A stretch of DNA of 64,000 bases from JBKEAJ01 sp047972135. GTDB taxonomy: Bacteria > Bacteroidota > Bacteroidia > Bacteroidales > Prolixibacteraceae. Positions 45,216 to 53,915 of the stretch are shown piece by piece (the stretch's first letter is position 1; each line of letters starts with the position of its first letter). The stretch spans positions 1 to 64,000 of the forward strand of contig JBKEAJ010000130.1 in the NCBI GenBank assembly GCA_047972135.1, read 5' to 3'. Below the pieces are notes generated by a model that ran no database searches, was not told the DNA's origin, and saw only the letters and a list, made by a program, of their open reading frames with translations. The translations under genes were made by a program, and so were the position numbers.

Positions 45216-47630
45216 ATGAGTTGTAATTGTGAAAATAATACCGAAAATTCAAAGGAGTTGATGCTCTCAAATGTCGATAAAATTATCGATAGAATCGGAA
45301 CATCGCGGGATATTATTATCCCTCTCTTGCAAGCCCTGCAAGACGAGTTTAGCTACCTGCCTTCGGATGCTATCGAGAGAATTTATGAACGCACGGATAT
45401 AGATAGAGCTCAACTAATAAGTGTATCGACTTTCTACTCGCAGTTCCGCCATATTCCTTACGGCAAGCATCTTATAAAGGTTTGCACAGGTACGGCATGC
45501 CATGTGAAAGGTGCAGGAAATGTGTACGACTCATTCCGCCGTGAGCTGGACATGAAAGACGACAATATCACCTCCGAGAATCAAGAGTTTTCTATCGAGA
45601 AAATCGCCTGCCTCGGTTGCTGTACTCTAGCTCCCGTTGTGCAAATTGACGAAAAAATATACGGACACGTCCTACCTGGCAAAGTCGACGAGGTGATTGA
45701 AGATTTTCTTGCACAGCAAAAGGAAGACGACAAAAAGAACGCCAACAAAAATCGTCAGCACGTTGCAGGAGAAGTACGTCTGGGTATGGGTTCTTGCTGT
45801 CAGGCAAGTGGCTCGACCGATATATACGAGGAGCTGAAAGCCGCTTCCCATCAGTTGGGAATTGATGTGTCGGTGAAATCAGTAGGCTGTGTAGGAGTCT
45901 GCAATAAAGTGCCTCTGATTGACATAGTTATGCCCGATGGCACTATCACCCGCTATCCAAATGTGAAGGCATCTGAGATAAAAGAGATTTTACACAAGCA
46001 TTTTAGACATGGCAGCTACCTGAAACGCCTCAAAAACAAAATAATAGGAGAGATTGACACCTTTCACACCGACTCAACTTGGGACAATGTGGTGTGGAAA
46101 TCTGAAAATGAACGCACAGGGGTGATAGACAGTTTCTTGGCAGGACAAAAGCATATATCGACCGAAGGTTACGGTTTTCTTGCGCCCTTAGACATCAACG
46201 AATATCTGGCTGGTGGCGGCTTCTCGGCACTCAGGAAAACACTATCGTCAGCATCACCCGAACAAACGGTAAAAGCAGTATCCGAAAGTGGAATACGTGG
46301 TCGTGGTGGTGGTGGCTTCCCAACGGGTAGGAAGTGGGAAATCGTTGCAGGCTCACAAAACAAAAAGAAATATGTGATTTGCAACGGGGACGAAGGCGAC
46401 CCGGGAGCATTTATGGACAGAATGATGCTGGAATCATATCCATATAGAGTAATAGAGGGGATGATGATTGCAGGATATGCAGTAGGCGCAAACGAGGGAG
46501 TTTTTTATATACGTGCCGAGTATCCCCTTGCTGTACAACGTATTGAAAGAGCTATCGAGCTTTGCCGAGAGCATAAATTAATCGGTGAAAATATTGAGGG
46601 GAGCAATTTCTCCTTCGACATTTCAATATTCGAAGGTGCAGGCGCATTTGTCTGTGGCGAGGAAACTGCACTAATCGCATCCATCGAAGGCGATAGAGGA
46701 TTCCCAAAACAACGTCCGCCTTATCCTGCCGTCGAGGGGCTAAATGACTGTCCCACACTAGTTAACAACGTCGAAACGCTAAGTCAGATACCATATATCA
46801 TTAGAAATGGAGCCGCAAGCTATAACAGTATAGGAACGCCGGACAGCAAAGGAACGAAAGTCTTTGCTCTGGCAGGAAAAATCAAACACGGAGGATTGAT
46901 AGAGGTTCCGATGGGCATTACCCTAAACCGAATTATTGAGGAAATTGGTGGCGGTGTAGAGGGAGATGAAAAACTGAAAGCAGTACAAATTGGAGGACCT
47001 TCGGGAGGCTGTATTCCTGCCGAACTGTGCGATGTGCAAGTCGATTTCGATGCTTTTAATCAGATGGGTGCAATGATGGGCTCGGGAGGACTGGTGGTGC
47101 TGAGCGAGAGCGACTGTATGGTCGACGTAGCACGCTATTTCCTTGAGTTTACCTGCGACCAATCGTGCGGAAAATGTACGTTCTGTCGTGTAGGAATACG
47201 CCGTATGCTAGACATTCTGAACAAAATATGTAGTGGCAAAGGCAAACTTGATGATATAGACAAACTAGAGGTGCTTGCAAAGAATGTGAAAACCTCATCG
47301 CTTTGTGGTCTGGGTAAAACTGCCCCTAATCCGGTACTTACAACGCTACAGTACTTCCGCCATGAGTATGAGGAGCATGTGCAGGGGCTATGTAAGACAG
47401 GCACTTGCAAGGAACTGACGAAGTTTATAGTCGATGAAAAGTGTATCGGCTGTACAAAATGTGCCAAAGCCTGTCCGGTAGACGCTATACCCTACACTCC
47501 ATACGAGCTGCACACCATCGATATAGACTTGTGTGTGCAGTGTGGACTATGTATTGACGAATGCAGCTACGATGCCATTCATAAAGTGCCATTGAAGTAT
47601 AAAGCAAATAAGGAAAGTCATGCAAATTAA
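45216..47630 (+). CDS. NuoE-NuoF-ferredoxin fusion (NADH-oxidising diaphorase subunit)
   Basis: An 804-residue fusion. Residues 1-170 are NuoE-like: YLPSDAIERIY, FYSQFRHIPYGKH, and 2Fe-2S Cys in CTGTACHVKG and CLGCC. Residues 185-265 are a second thioredoxin-like ferredoxin (GSCCQASG, CVGVC). NuoF follows: GIRGRGGGGFPTGRKWE (NADH/FMN site, about 355), CNGDEGDPGAF, GAGAFVCGEETALI, SLBB, and the CGKCTFCRVGIRR 4Fe-4S site near 650. The C-terminus adds CIGCTKCAKACPVDAI and CVQCGLCIDEC (two 4Fe-4S). This resembles the HndC/HydB subunits of hydrogenases and related NADH oxidoreductases, but no hydrogenase gene is present. Cytoplasmic. Confidence 0.93.
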   Translation: MSCNCENNTENSKELMLSNVDKIIDRIGTSRDIIIPLLQALQDEFSYLPSDAIERIYERTDIDRAQLISVSTFYSQFRHIPYGKHLIKVCTGTACHVKGAGNVYDSFRRELDMKDDNITSENQEFSIEKIACLGCCTLAPVVQIDEKIYGHVLPGKVDEVIEDFLAQQKEDDKKNANKNRQHVAGEVRLGMGSCCQASGSTDIYEELKAASHQLGIDVSVKSVGCVGVCNKVPLIDIVMPDGTITRYPNVKASEIKEILHKHFRHGSYLKRLKNKIIGEIDTFHTDSTWDNVVWKSENERTGVIDSFLAGQKHISTEGYGFLAPLDINEYLAGGGFSALRKTLSSASPEQTVKAVSESGIRGRGGGGFPTGRKWEIVAGSQNKKKYVICNGDEGDPGAFMDRMMLESYPYRVIEGMMIAGYAVGANEGVFYIRAEYPLAVQRIERAIELCREHKLIGENIEGSNFSFDISIFEGAGAFVCGEETALIASIEGDRGFPKQRPPYPAVEGLNDCPTLVNNVETLSQIPYIIRNGAASYNSIGTPDSKGTKVFALAGKIKHGGLIEVPMGITLNRIIEEIGGGVEGDEKLKAVQIGGPSGGCIPAELCDVQVDFDAFNQMGAMMGSGGLVVLSESDCMVDVARYFLEFTCDQSCGKCTFCRVGIRRMLDILNKICSGKGKLDDIDKLEVLAKNVKTSSLCGLGKTAPNPVLTTLQYFRHEYEEHVQGLCKTGTCKELTKFIVDEKCIGCTKCAKACPVDAIPYTPYELHTIDIDLCVQCGLCIDECSYDAIHKVPLKYKANKESHAN

Positions 47631-48600
47631 AATAGATAATAAAGTTGTAGAGGTCAAACAGGGAGAGACAATTATAAAAACTGCCCGCCGCGAAGGATTT
47701 GAGATACCGTCTTTATGCTATGCCGAAGGAGCAGTACACAAGGCCTCGTGCATGGTGTGTGCCGTAAAGAACTTGTCTAATGGTCAGATTATGCCCTCTT
47801 GTACTACAATCCCCACCGAAGGCATGGAAATAGACACTAGCAGCGAGGAAGTAAGGCTTGTGCGGACTCTGTCTTTGGAATTACTACTGAGCGACCACCG
47901 TGCCGACTGCGATGCACCTTGTTCTACAGTTTGCCCTGTAGGCTTGGACGTTGGCAACATGCTGAAATTCTACGACGACAAACAATACGACAAAGCAAAA
48001 GATTTAATTGCTGGAGCGTTCAGCCTTCCCGAAATAGCCTGCGATACTTGCAGTAAAGTCCCCTGCGAAAAGGTCTGCCGAAGAAGTACGGTTGACGAAG
48101 CCGTCGAAATACGAAAAATTATCAGAGATATACTCGAAGACAAGGCAGACAGCAATAGAACTCCCATAAAAGTATCGCCATACAAACTAGACAAAAGTGT
48201 ATTCCAATCTAAGGTGGGAAGATTTACGGAACAAGAAAGAAGCCACCTAAAACTGACAGTCGACACATCCTCACGATGTCTACATTGTGGGTGCTCCGGA
48301 CAAGTCGGCTGCAAACTGCGTGCCTTTGCAAGCGAGCACGGTGTTACTCGCTCTCGCTATAATTCCTCGTCGGCATTGCCCGTGCTCGAAAGAATACACG
48401 TCAAAGACAATATGTGGTTTGAACAGTCGAAGTGTATTCGCTGCGGACTGTGTGTCTACAACAGCAAAAACGGATTTACATTCAAAAATAGAGGCTTCGT
48501 CATGGAGGTGGTAATCCCTGAGGAAAATAAAGTCAACGCAGGCAAAGAGCTTGCAAAATTATGTCCCACAGGTGCAATCTATTTGGAAGGGAACATATAA
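47620..48600 (+). CDS. NuoG-N/HndD-like iron-sulfur subunit without a catalytic domain
   Basis: A 326-residue protein overlapping the NuoEF gene by 11 bp. It starts with a 2Fe-2S plant-type ferredoxin fold (SLCYAEGAVHKASCMVCAVK), followed by DHRADCDAPCSTVCPVGLDV and CDTCSKVPCEKVCRRSTVDEA, as in the N-terminal Fe-S domain of glutamate synthase small subunits. Then come CLHCGCSGQVGC, CIRCGLCVYNSKNG and KLCPTGAI. It ends before any H-cluster or molybdopterin domain, so it should only pass electrons between NuoEF and a further acceptor, perhaps the membrane ferredoxin. Confidence 0.88.
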   Translation: MQIKIDNKVVEVKQGETIIKTARREGFEIPSLCYAEGAVHKASCMVCAVKNLSNGQIMPSCTTIPTEGMEIDTSSEEVRLVRTLSLELLLSDHRADCDAPCSTVCPVGLDVGNMLKFYDDKQYDKAKDLIAGAFSLPEIACDTCSKVPCEKVCRRSTVDEAVEIRKIIRDILEDKADSNRTPIKVSPYKLDKSVFQSKVGRFTEQERSHLKLTVDTSSRCLHCGCSGQVGCKLRAFASEHGVTRSRYNSSSALPVLERIHVKDNMWFEQSKCIRCGLCVYNSKNGFTFKNRGFVMEVVIPEENKVNAGKELAKLCPTGAIYLEGNI

Positions 48601-48605
48601 AGAAC

Positions 48606-48680
48606 GTCATTGCGAGCGGAAGCGTGGCAATCTGTCCTTTGTTGTTGGAGATTGCTTCGTCGCTGGCTCCCCGCAATGAC
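48606..48680 (-). repeat. 75-bp palindromic repeat, copy 9
   Basis: Starts 5 bp after the stop of the NuoG-like gene, in reverse orientation (gtcattgcgagcggaagcgt first). A position so close to a stop codon could let it act as an mRNA stem-loop. Confidence 0.87.
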
Positions 48681-48706
48681 GACAGATGACTAATAGCTAT
48701 AATACA

Positions 48707-49882
48707 ATGATTAATAAAAGAAAAAAATATAACAGGGACACTCGATACTTTCTTATTCCAGCAGTATTAGTCCTCTTACTCGCATCCTGCAAGGGCGGTT
48801 TGCCATCATCGGACAAGGGGAGCATGGACTGGAACGTCTTTCGTGGCAGTTCGGCATTGAACGGATATACAGACCTGCCTCTTCCCGAAGAGCCAAAGCT
48901 CTTGTGGGCGTACAAAGAGGCTGTCAGAACTTCGTCGTCGCCAATGGTGTACAAAGGAACGACATACTGGTGCGACAAAAAGGGCAAAATATATGGCGTT
49001 GACATCAAGGGAACACTAGTGTTTGAGTACGATTTAAAAACTGCTGTCGAATCTAGTCCTTTGATTTACGACTCAACACTTTTCATAGGTAGAATCGACG
49101 GATTTATGACAGCTATATCCCTAAAAACAAAGAACATAGTCTGGGAATATGAGACTATGGGGGAAATTCACTCTCCCCCAAATTTGATGAACTTCTCGGG
49201 TAGAGATGCTATTGTGTTTGGGAGCTACGACAATTTTCTGTATTGCCTCGATGTGAAAAATGGCAGCAAATTAAGCAGCTTTGAATCAGGATACTACCTC
49301 AACGGAGCAGCGGCTCTATGGGATAATCATGTTATCTTTGGCGGATGCGACCAATGGCTGCGCATTATCGACTGTAAGACTGGCATGCAGACCGACTCCC
49401 TATTGTTGGATGCTTACATTCCTTCATCGCCTGCTATTATGGGCGACTACTGCTATGTAGGCGACTACTCAGGAAATATCTACGAGCTTATGCTCGAAAA
49501 CGGAAAAATAACAAGACATAAAAAAGTAGTCGAAGGCAATGACAATGGCTCGGTGCAATCTGTTCCTGCAATATCTTGTGCTACTTGCTATTTCTTCCAC
49601 AACAACAGGTATGTCCATGCAACAAATCGCAAAGATGGGAAGCTATTGTGGAAGTATATGCTGAAAGGCAATGTGGGCGAAAGCTCTCCTTTAGTTTGCA
49701 AGGATAAAATTATCGTTTGCACAAAAACAGGGATAGTATCCATTCTCAGTGCTACAAATGGGACACTTCTGTGGGAATACGACACGGGAGAGCAGATTGT
49801 CGGTTCTCCGGCAGTAATAAAAGACCACTTTATGGTGCTTTCGGCAAAAGGAACACTGTTGTGTTTTGGAAATGAAAAATAA
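48707..49882 (+). CDS. PQQ-like beta-propeller lipoprotein
   Basis: About 391 residues from MINKRKKYNRDTRYFLIP; an upstream in-frame ATG at 48686 lies in the tail of the repeat and is less likely. The signal ends with a lipobox (LVLLLASC). The mature part starts MDWNVFRGSSALNGYTDLP and has propeller repeats such as DGKLLWKYMLKGN and NGTLLWEYDTGEQ. It is the fourth propeller of the cluster and the only lipoprotein among them. Probably on the periplasmic side of the inner or outer membrane. It precedes the ABC transporter pair by 46 bp. Confidence 0.85.
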   Translation: MINKRKKYNRDTRYFLIPAVLVLLLASCKGGLPSSDKGSMDWNVFRGSSALNGYTDLPLPEEPKLLWAYKEAVRTSSSPMVYKGTTYWCDKKGKIYGVDIKGTLVFEYDLKTAVESSPLIYDSTLFIGRIDGFMTAISLKTKNIVWEYETMGEIHSPPNLMNFSGRDAIVFGSYDNFLYCLDVKNGSKLSSFESGYYLNGAAALWDNHVIFGGCDQWLRIIDCKTGMQTDSLLLDAYIPSSPAIMGDYCYVGDYSGNIYELMLENGKITRHKKVVEGNDNGSVQSVPAISCATCYFFHNNRYVHATNRKDGKLLWKYMLKGNVGESSPLVCKDKIIVCTKTGIVSILSATNGTLLWEYDTGEQIVGSPAVIKDHFMVLSAKGTLLCFGNEK

Positions 49883-49928
49883 TATTTAATTTGCAATTGC
49901 AATCATATATGACCTGCAATAATCTGGG

Positions 49929-50597
49929 ATGATGATAAAACTATCAAATATAACAAAAAGCTTTCAAGACGGCGACAAGCATGTAAACAAAGTTTTGAAA
50001 GGGGTGAACATGAATGTAGACAAAGGGGAGTTTGTGGCAATAAGAGGAGCATCGGGCTCAGGAAAAACAACTCTACTGTCGATTTTGGGAACTCTCCTAA
50101 ATGCCGACGAAGGAAGCTATATGCTGAATGGCGAGGAAATGTGTAATAAAAAAACAGACTATTCTTTAATACGCAATAAACTGATTGGTTTCGTTTTTCA
50201 AGACCATCGTCTGATGCCTCAATATACAGCTTTGGAGAATATACTCCTGCCCACCCTTGCACATAAGCAACAGACCAACAAAGAAGATGTGGAATATGCC
50301 AAACACCTCATGGGGCTGACTGGTATTGCCGAACTTGCCAAGCAAACTCCACAAACCTTGTCGGGAGGCGAGGCTAGCAGAGTGGCAGTATGCAGGGCAC
50401 TGATTATGAAACCTTTGCTATTATTGGCGGACGAACCCACAGGACAGCTGGACGCTGAAAATGCAAGAAATATCGCACGGATGCTGTCGGACATAAACAA
50501 AAATCTGCAAAGCACAATAGTGATGGTAACCCACTCTAAAGAAACATCGGAAGTAGCAGACCGTATTCTCAATCTGAAAAACGGACTTATACAATGA
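49929..50597 (+). CDS. ABC transporter ATPase of the MacB/LolD type
   Basis: A 222-residue ATPase. Walker A is GASGSGKTTLLS, the signature is TLSGGEASRVAVCRALI, and Walker B is LLLLADEPTGQLD. The MacB/LolD-like signature, including the DEPTGQLD ending, fits transporters that export lipoproteins, lipids or peptides from the inner membrane. Start may be 49929 or the adjacent ATG at 49932. Its TGA overlaps the ATG of the permease gene. Confidence 0.94.
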   Translation: MMIKLSNITKSFQDGDKHVNKVLKGVNMNVDKGEFVAIRGASGSGKTTLLSILGTLLNADEGSYMLNGEEMCNKKTDYSLIRNKLIGFVFQDHRLMPQYTALENILLPTLAHKQQTNKEDVEYAKHLMGLTGIAELAKQTPQTLSGGEASRVAVCRALIMKPLLLLADEPTGQLDAENARNIARMLSDINKNLQSTIVMVTHSKETSEVADRILNLKNGLIQ

Positions 50598-53500
50598 CGC
50601 TTAAAGAGCTGACATACAAAAACATCAGCTACTTCAAGTCTTACTATCGACTTGTGGCTGTGGCTGTCGTAATAACTGTGGCAGTCATCGTCGGCAGCCT
50701 AATGGTGGGCGATTCTGTGCGCAGCACTCTGGTCAATCGGGTAAAAGAAAGATTGGGAGATACTGAGACAATCATATTCTCCCGAAACTCGTTTATAGAC
50801 GAAAGTATCACAAAAGACAGTAGACTCGGAGCATCAGCAAGAACAGTGCTACTGACAAATGGCTTTATCTCACAAAGCGGAAAGCTCATCCCCGTTGTTG
50901 TGTGGGGTGTAAACGATATGGATATTGCTGAAGGAAAGGCAAAGGTCAACACTGCACTTCTTAAAGAGCTGGAAACGAACGAGACCGAGAGCCTAGTACT
51001 TCGTCTGCCATCAACAGGGCTTGTGCCATCTGGTTCTTTGTTTGTATCAGAAAACTATACTACAAGCATGCGTCTTGCTCTCGACGGCACTGTGAGCGTG
51101 GAGGAAGGCGGAAATATCAGCATGAAAAACGAACAAACCATCCCACTCAATATATTCGTAAACAGAGCAGAACTAGCGGTACTTATGGAGATTGAAGGGA
51201 AGGTTAATGTGATACTTAGCAATGAAAGAATTTCTGACGAAAATTTTAAAAAGGTCTGGTCTTATCCAATGTCGGGGTTAAGTGTGAGAAATAAAAACGG
51301 ATATGCAGAAATCTCCTCCGACAGAGTATTCCTGCAAAACGACGTGGTAAACCTGCTAATAAATAATACGAGAGAGCCGAACCGCTTGTTTTCATACCTC
51401 GCAAACTCAATAGAACACGGTACAGACTCTATACCCTACTCTTTTGTTACGGCTATCGACAGCTACAAAGGAACAGCTCTGAACAAAAATGAACTTATAC
51501 TCTCAGACTATTCTGCCAAACGACTGAACGTCAGCATTGGTGATACGGTGAGGGTTTCATATTTTAGGTCTGACGATTTCAAAACGCTGAAAACAAAAGC
51601 AGTATCCTTGCATGTAAAAGAGATAGTACCTATTGCAGACCTACTGACAGACAGCACATTAAGTGCCGATTTTCCCGGATTGTCGGATGTTGATAAATGT
51701 ACGGATTGGGACAGCGACCTACCCATAAACATGAACTTGATAAAAGACGAAGACGAGGAATATTGGAACTTGTATAAGAGTACACCAAAGGCACTTATAG
51801 CCTACAATGCTGTTGCTCCCGACTGGAGTAATGCCTATGGCACAGCAACGGCAGTACGTGTGGCAGATACGATACCCGACTTATCGCAACTAAGTCCTGA
51901 AATGTTCGGAATCCAACTTATATATCCCAAAGAAGCAGGGATTTATGCTGCAAAAAATAGCGTCGACTTCTCTAGTCTGTTTTTGTCCTTGGGTATATTC
52001 ATCATCATTTCATCGCTGATATTGATGCAAATACCTTTTGCCGAGATGATATATCAACGACGTAAGGAAATAGAACTACTAAGGGCTGTGGGCTACACAA
52101 AACAAGGTATTACAAAGATGCTGTGGTCGGAGGCTGCTCCTATTGTTCTGATTTCTTCTATCGTAGGCGTACTTGCGGGGATAGTCTACACAACTGTCGT
52201 CATGTGGCTTCTAGGAAGTCTATGGAAAGGTGCTACACATACCGACGTATTTTCTATATATCCCAAGCTGACAACTATAGTACTTGGTATGTTGGTAGGC
52301 ATCATGCTTTCAATGTGGATGTTGCGAAAGACTATAGTCAAAAACCTAAGAGACAAGAAACATAAAGTCGGACATAGAAAGTTATCGTTGAAAGCTAAAA
52401 GGAATTTATCAGTTCTGGCAAGCCTTATCACCCTTGCAACTCTCGTTATAAATTCCATTTTTATACAGTCGTCAACAGGATTTGTGATAGCAGGTATCGT
52501 TCTATTGGCAACAGCAACACTGTGGGGAGACTATATAGTTTGCAGAAATGCTTCAAGTCCCGCCAACAAGCTAAAGACAAACTCCCTTGTCTGGAAAACC
52601 CTGGCGGCAAATAAAAAACAAGCCCTGTCGTCATTTATATCACTGGCAATAGGAGTGTTTATAGTATTCGCGGTAGGACTTAACCGCAAAGGCTTTGCCG
52701 ACAGCTCCCAACTACTCGAAGGAACAGGTGGATATTCGCTATGGTGCGAAAGTAGCGTCCCGATATTTCATAACATGACAACAGAAACAGGACGCGAGAA
52801 ACTGGCTCTATCAGAATTGCCCCCTAACACAGAGCTACTGCAATGTATGCGCATGAGTGCCGACGAAGCAAGTTGCCTAAACCTCAACAAGGTGAGTATG
52901 CCTACCGTGCTGGGCGTAGATATGAATGACCTTAAAAACAGCAAGTTCCAAATATCCCAAAATCTATATGCCGCAGATAGGGATAAAGTGTTTGAGAAGA
53001 TGCAAAAAAGCACAGACCATGTCTACCCCGCCCTAGTGGATGCCACAGTGCTGACATGGAGCTTGGGTATGCAACTTGGAGATACAATCTTTTATGAAAA
53101 CGATGCTGGTAGAAAAGTGGCAATACAACTCGTAGGAACGCTCTCAAACTCCATTTTCCAAGGTAATATTCTGATAGATCGTAAATTATTCTCCGAAATT
53201 TGGACAGAGACAAAAGGTAGCGAAGTGTTTCTTCTGAAAATCAAAGAGTTGGAAAAAGAAAATGTCAAAAATCTACTATCGCAAGCTCTAAACGAATACG
53301 GAGTGAGAGTTACACCAACGAATGAAAGACTAAAGCAGTTTAACAGTGTTACAGATACCTACCTTTCAATTTTTATGACACTCGGTGGTCTGGGACTTCT
53401 GCTTGGAATTATGAGTCTCATTATAGTCATACGTAAAACCCTGATAACTAGAAAAAAAGAAATAAAAATGTATGAAATTCTAGGTTTCAACAATAATAAA

Positions 53501-53764
53501 ATCTATAGTATTCTGTACAAAGAAAATATAATAGTCCCGATGTATGCTATTGCCTGTGGGCTAATAAGTTCACTACTGGGAGTAAGTATCAGCTATACGA
53601 ATATCGGGATAAGGATTTGGCTGATGGCACTGCTGCTTGCAATCTTCTTTATAGGATGTGTATTGCTGTTTGTCAGAAGATTGGTAGGAAAAACTGTGAA
53701 CAAGAGGTTTAAGCTTGTTAGACGAATAAACGAACGTCATTGCGAGGAGCCGGCAACGAAGTAA
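50594..53764 (+). CDS. ABC transporter permease with two FtsX-like domains
   Basis: A 1056-residue permease translated in overlap (ATGA) with its ATPase. An N-terminal membrane helix and large periplasmic domain (about 20-455) is followed by an FtsX block near 456-590 (IFIIISSLILMQIPFAEMIYQRRKEIELLRAVGY) and a second membrane region from about 630, ending with another FtsX block near 915-1035 (LGGLGLLLGIMSLIIVI). Such proteins move lipids or lipoproteins mechanically. The last 13 codons (RINERHCEEPATK) are encoded by an inserted 75-bp palindromic repeat, which also supplies the stop. The natural end was probably close to KRFKLV. Confidence 0.9.
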   Translation: MTLKELTYKNISYFKSYYRLVAVAVVITVAVIVGSLMVGDSVRSTLVNRVKERLGDTETIIFSRNSFIDESITKDSRLGASARTVLLTNGFISQSGKLIPVVVWGVNDMDIAEGKAKVNTALLKELETNETESLVLRLPSTGLVPSGSLFVSENYTTSMRLALDGTVSVEEGGNISMKNEQTIPLNIFVNRAELAVLMEIEGKVNVILSNERISDENFKKVWSYPMSGLSVRNKNGYAEISSDRVFLQNDVVNLLINNTREPNRLFSYLANSIEHGTDSIPYSFVTAIDSYKGTALNKNELILSDYSAKRLNVSIGDTVRVSYFRSDDFKTLKTKAVSLHVKEIVPIADLLTDSTLSADFPGLSDVDKCTDWDSDLPINMNLIKDEDEEYWNLYKSTPKALIAYNAVAPDWSNAYGTATAVRVADTIPDLSQLSPEMFGIQLIYPKEAGIYAAKNSVDFSSLFLSLGIFIIISSLILMQIPFAEMIYQRRKEIELLRAVGYTKQGITKMLWSEAAPIVLISSIVGVLAGIVYTTVVMWLLGSLWKGATHTDVFSIYPKLTTIVLGMLVGIMLSMWMLRKTIVKNLRDKKHKVGHRKLSLKAKRNLSVLASLITLATLVINSIFIQSSTGFVIAGIVLLATATLWGDYIVCRNASSPANKLKTNSLVWKTLAANKKQALSSFISLAIGVFIVFAVGLNRKGFADSSQLLEGTGGYSLWCESSVPIFHNMTTETGREKLALSELPPNTELLQCMRMSADEASCLNLNKVSMPTVLGVDMNDLKNSKFQISQNLYAADRDKVFEKMQKSTDHVYPALVDATVLTWSLGMQLGDTIFYENDAGRKVAIQLVGTLSNSIFQGNILIDRKLFSEIWTETKGSEVFLLKIKELEKENVKNLLSQALNEYGVRVTPTNERLKQFNSVTDTYLSIFMTLGGLGLLLGIMSLIIVIRKTLITRKKEIKMYEILGFNNNKIYSILYKENIIVPMYAIACGLISSLLGVSISYTNIGIRIWLMALLLAIFFIGCVLLFVRRLVGKTVNKRFKLVRRINERHCEEPATK

Positions 53765-53811
53765 TCTCCTACAACAAAAAAACAGATTGCCACGCTAACG
53801 CTCGCAATGAC
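53736..53811 (+). repeat. 75-bp palindromic repeat, copy 10, overlapping a gene end
   Basis: The left third is coding for the permease tail. Where other copies read gaagcaatct, this one reads gaagtaatct, and the change makes the TAA stop used by the permease. Confidence 0.9.
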
Positions 53812-53827
53812 GGATAATTATAAACAC

Positions 53828-53911
53828 ATGAAACGAGCCATGAGACAAGTCTCACACAGAAGTATGATTATATTGGCGAGATACATGTGGCAATTAAAAA
53901 ACAAAATATAA
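53828..53911 (+). CDS. 27-codon leader reading frame (duplicate of 22455-22538)
   Basis: The frame starts MKRAMRQVSHRSM and stops 4 bp before the glycosyltransferase ATG, the same spacing as in the other copy. Preceded by ataaacac. Evidence and caveats are as for its twin; three base differences, none of which breaks the frame. Confidence 0.45.
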   Translation: MKRAMRQVSHRSMIILARYMWQLKNKI

Positions 53912-53915
53912 ACAC

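Noticed and set aside
45216..48600. FeFe-hydrogenase operon
   Set aside because: The second protein ends before any H-cluster domain and no L1-L3 Cys motifs are found nearby.
39961..49882. Nitrous oxide reductase (nos) or nitrate reductase (nap) locus
   Set aside because: NosR/NapH-like and ABC components are present, but no NosZ, NosD, NosL or NapA is encoded, and the propellers lack CuA or CuZ motifs.
50594..53764. Permease C-terminus as a native ending
   Set aside because: The last 13 codons are the dispersed palindromic repeat; the same amino acid string is readable from other intergenic copies.
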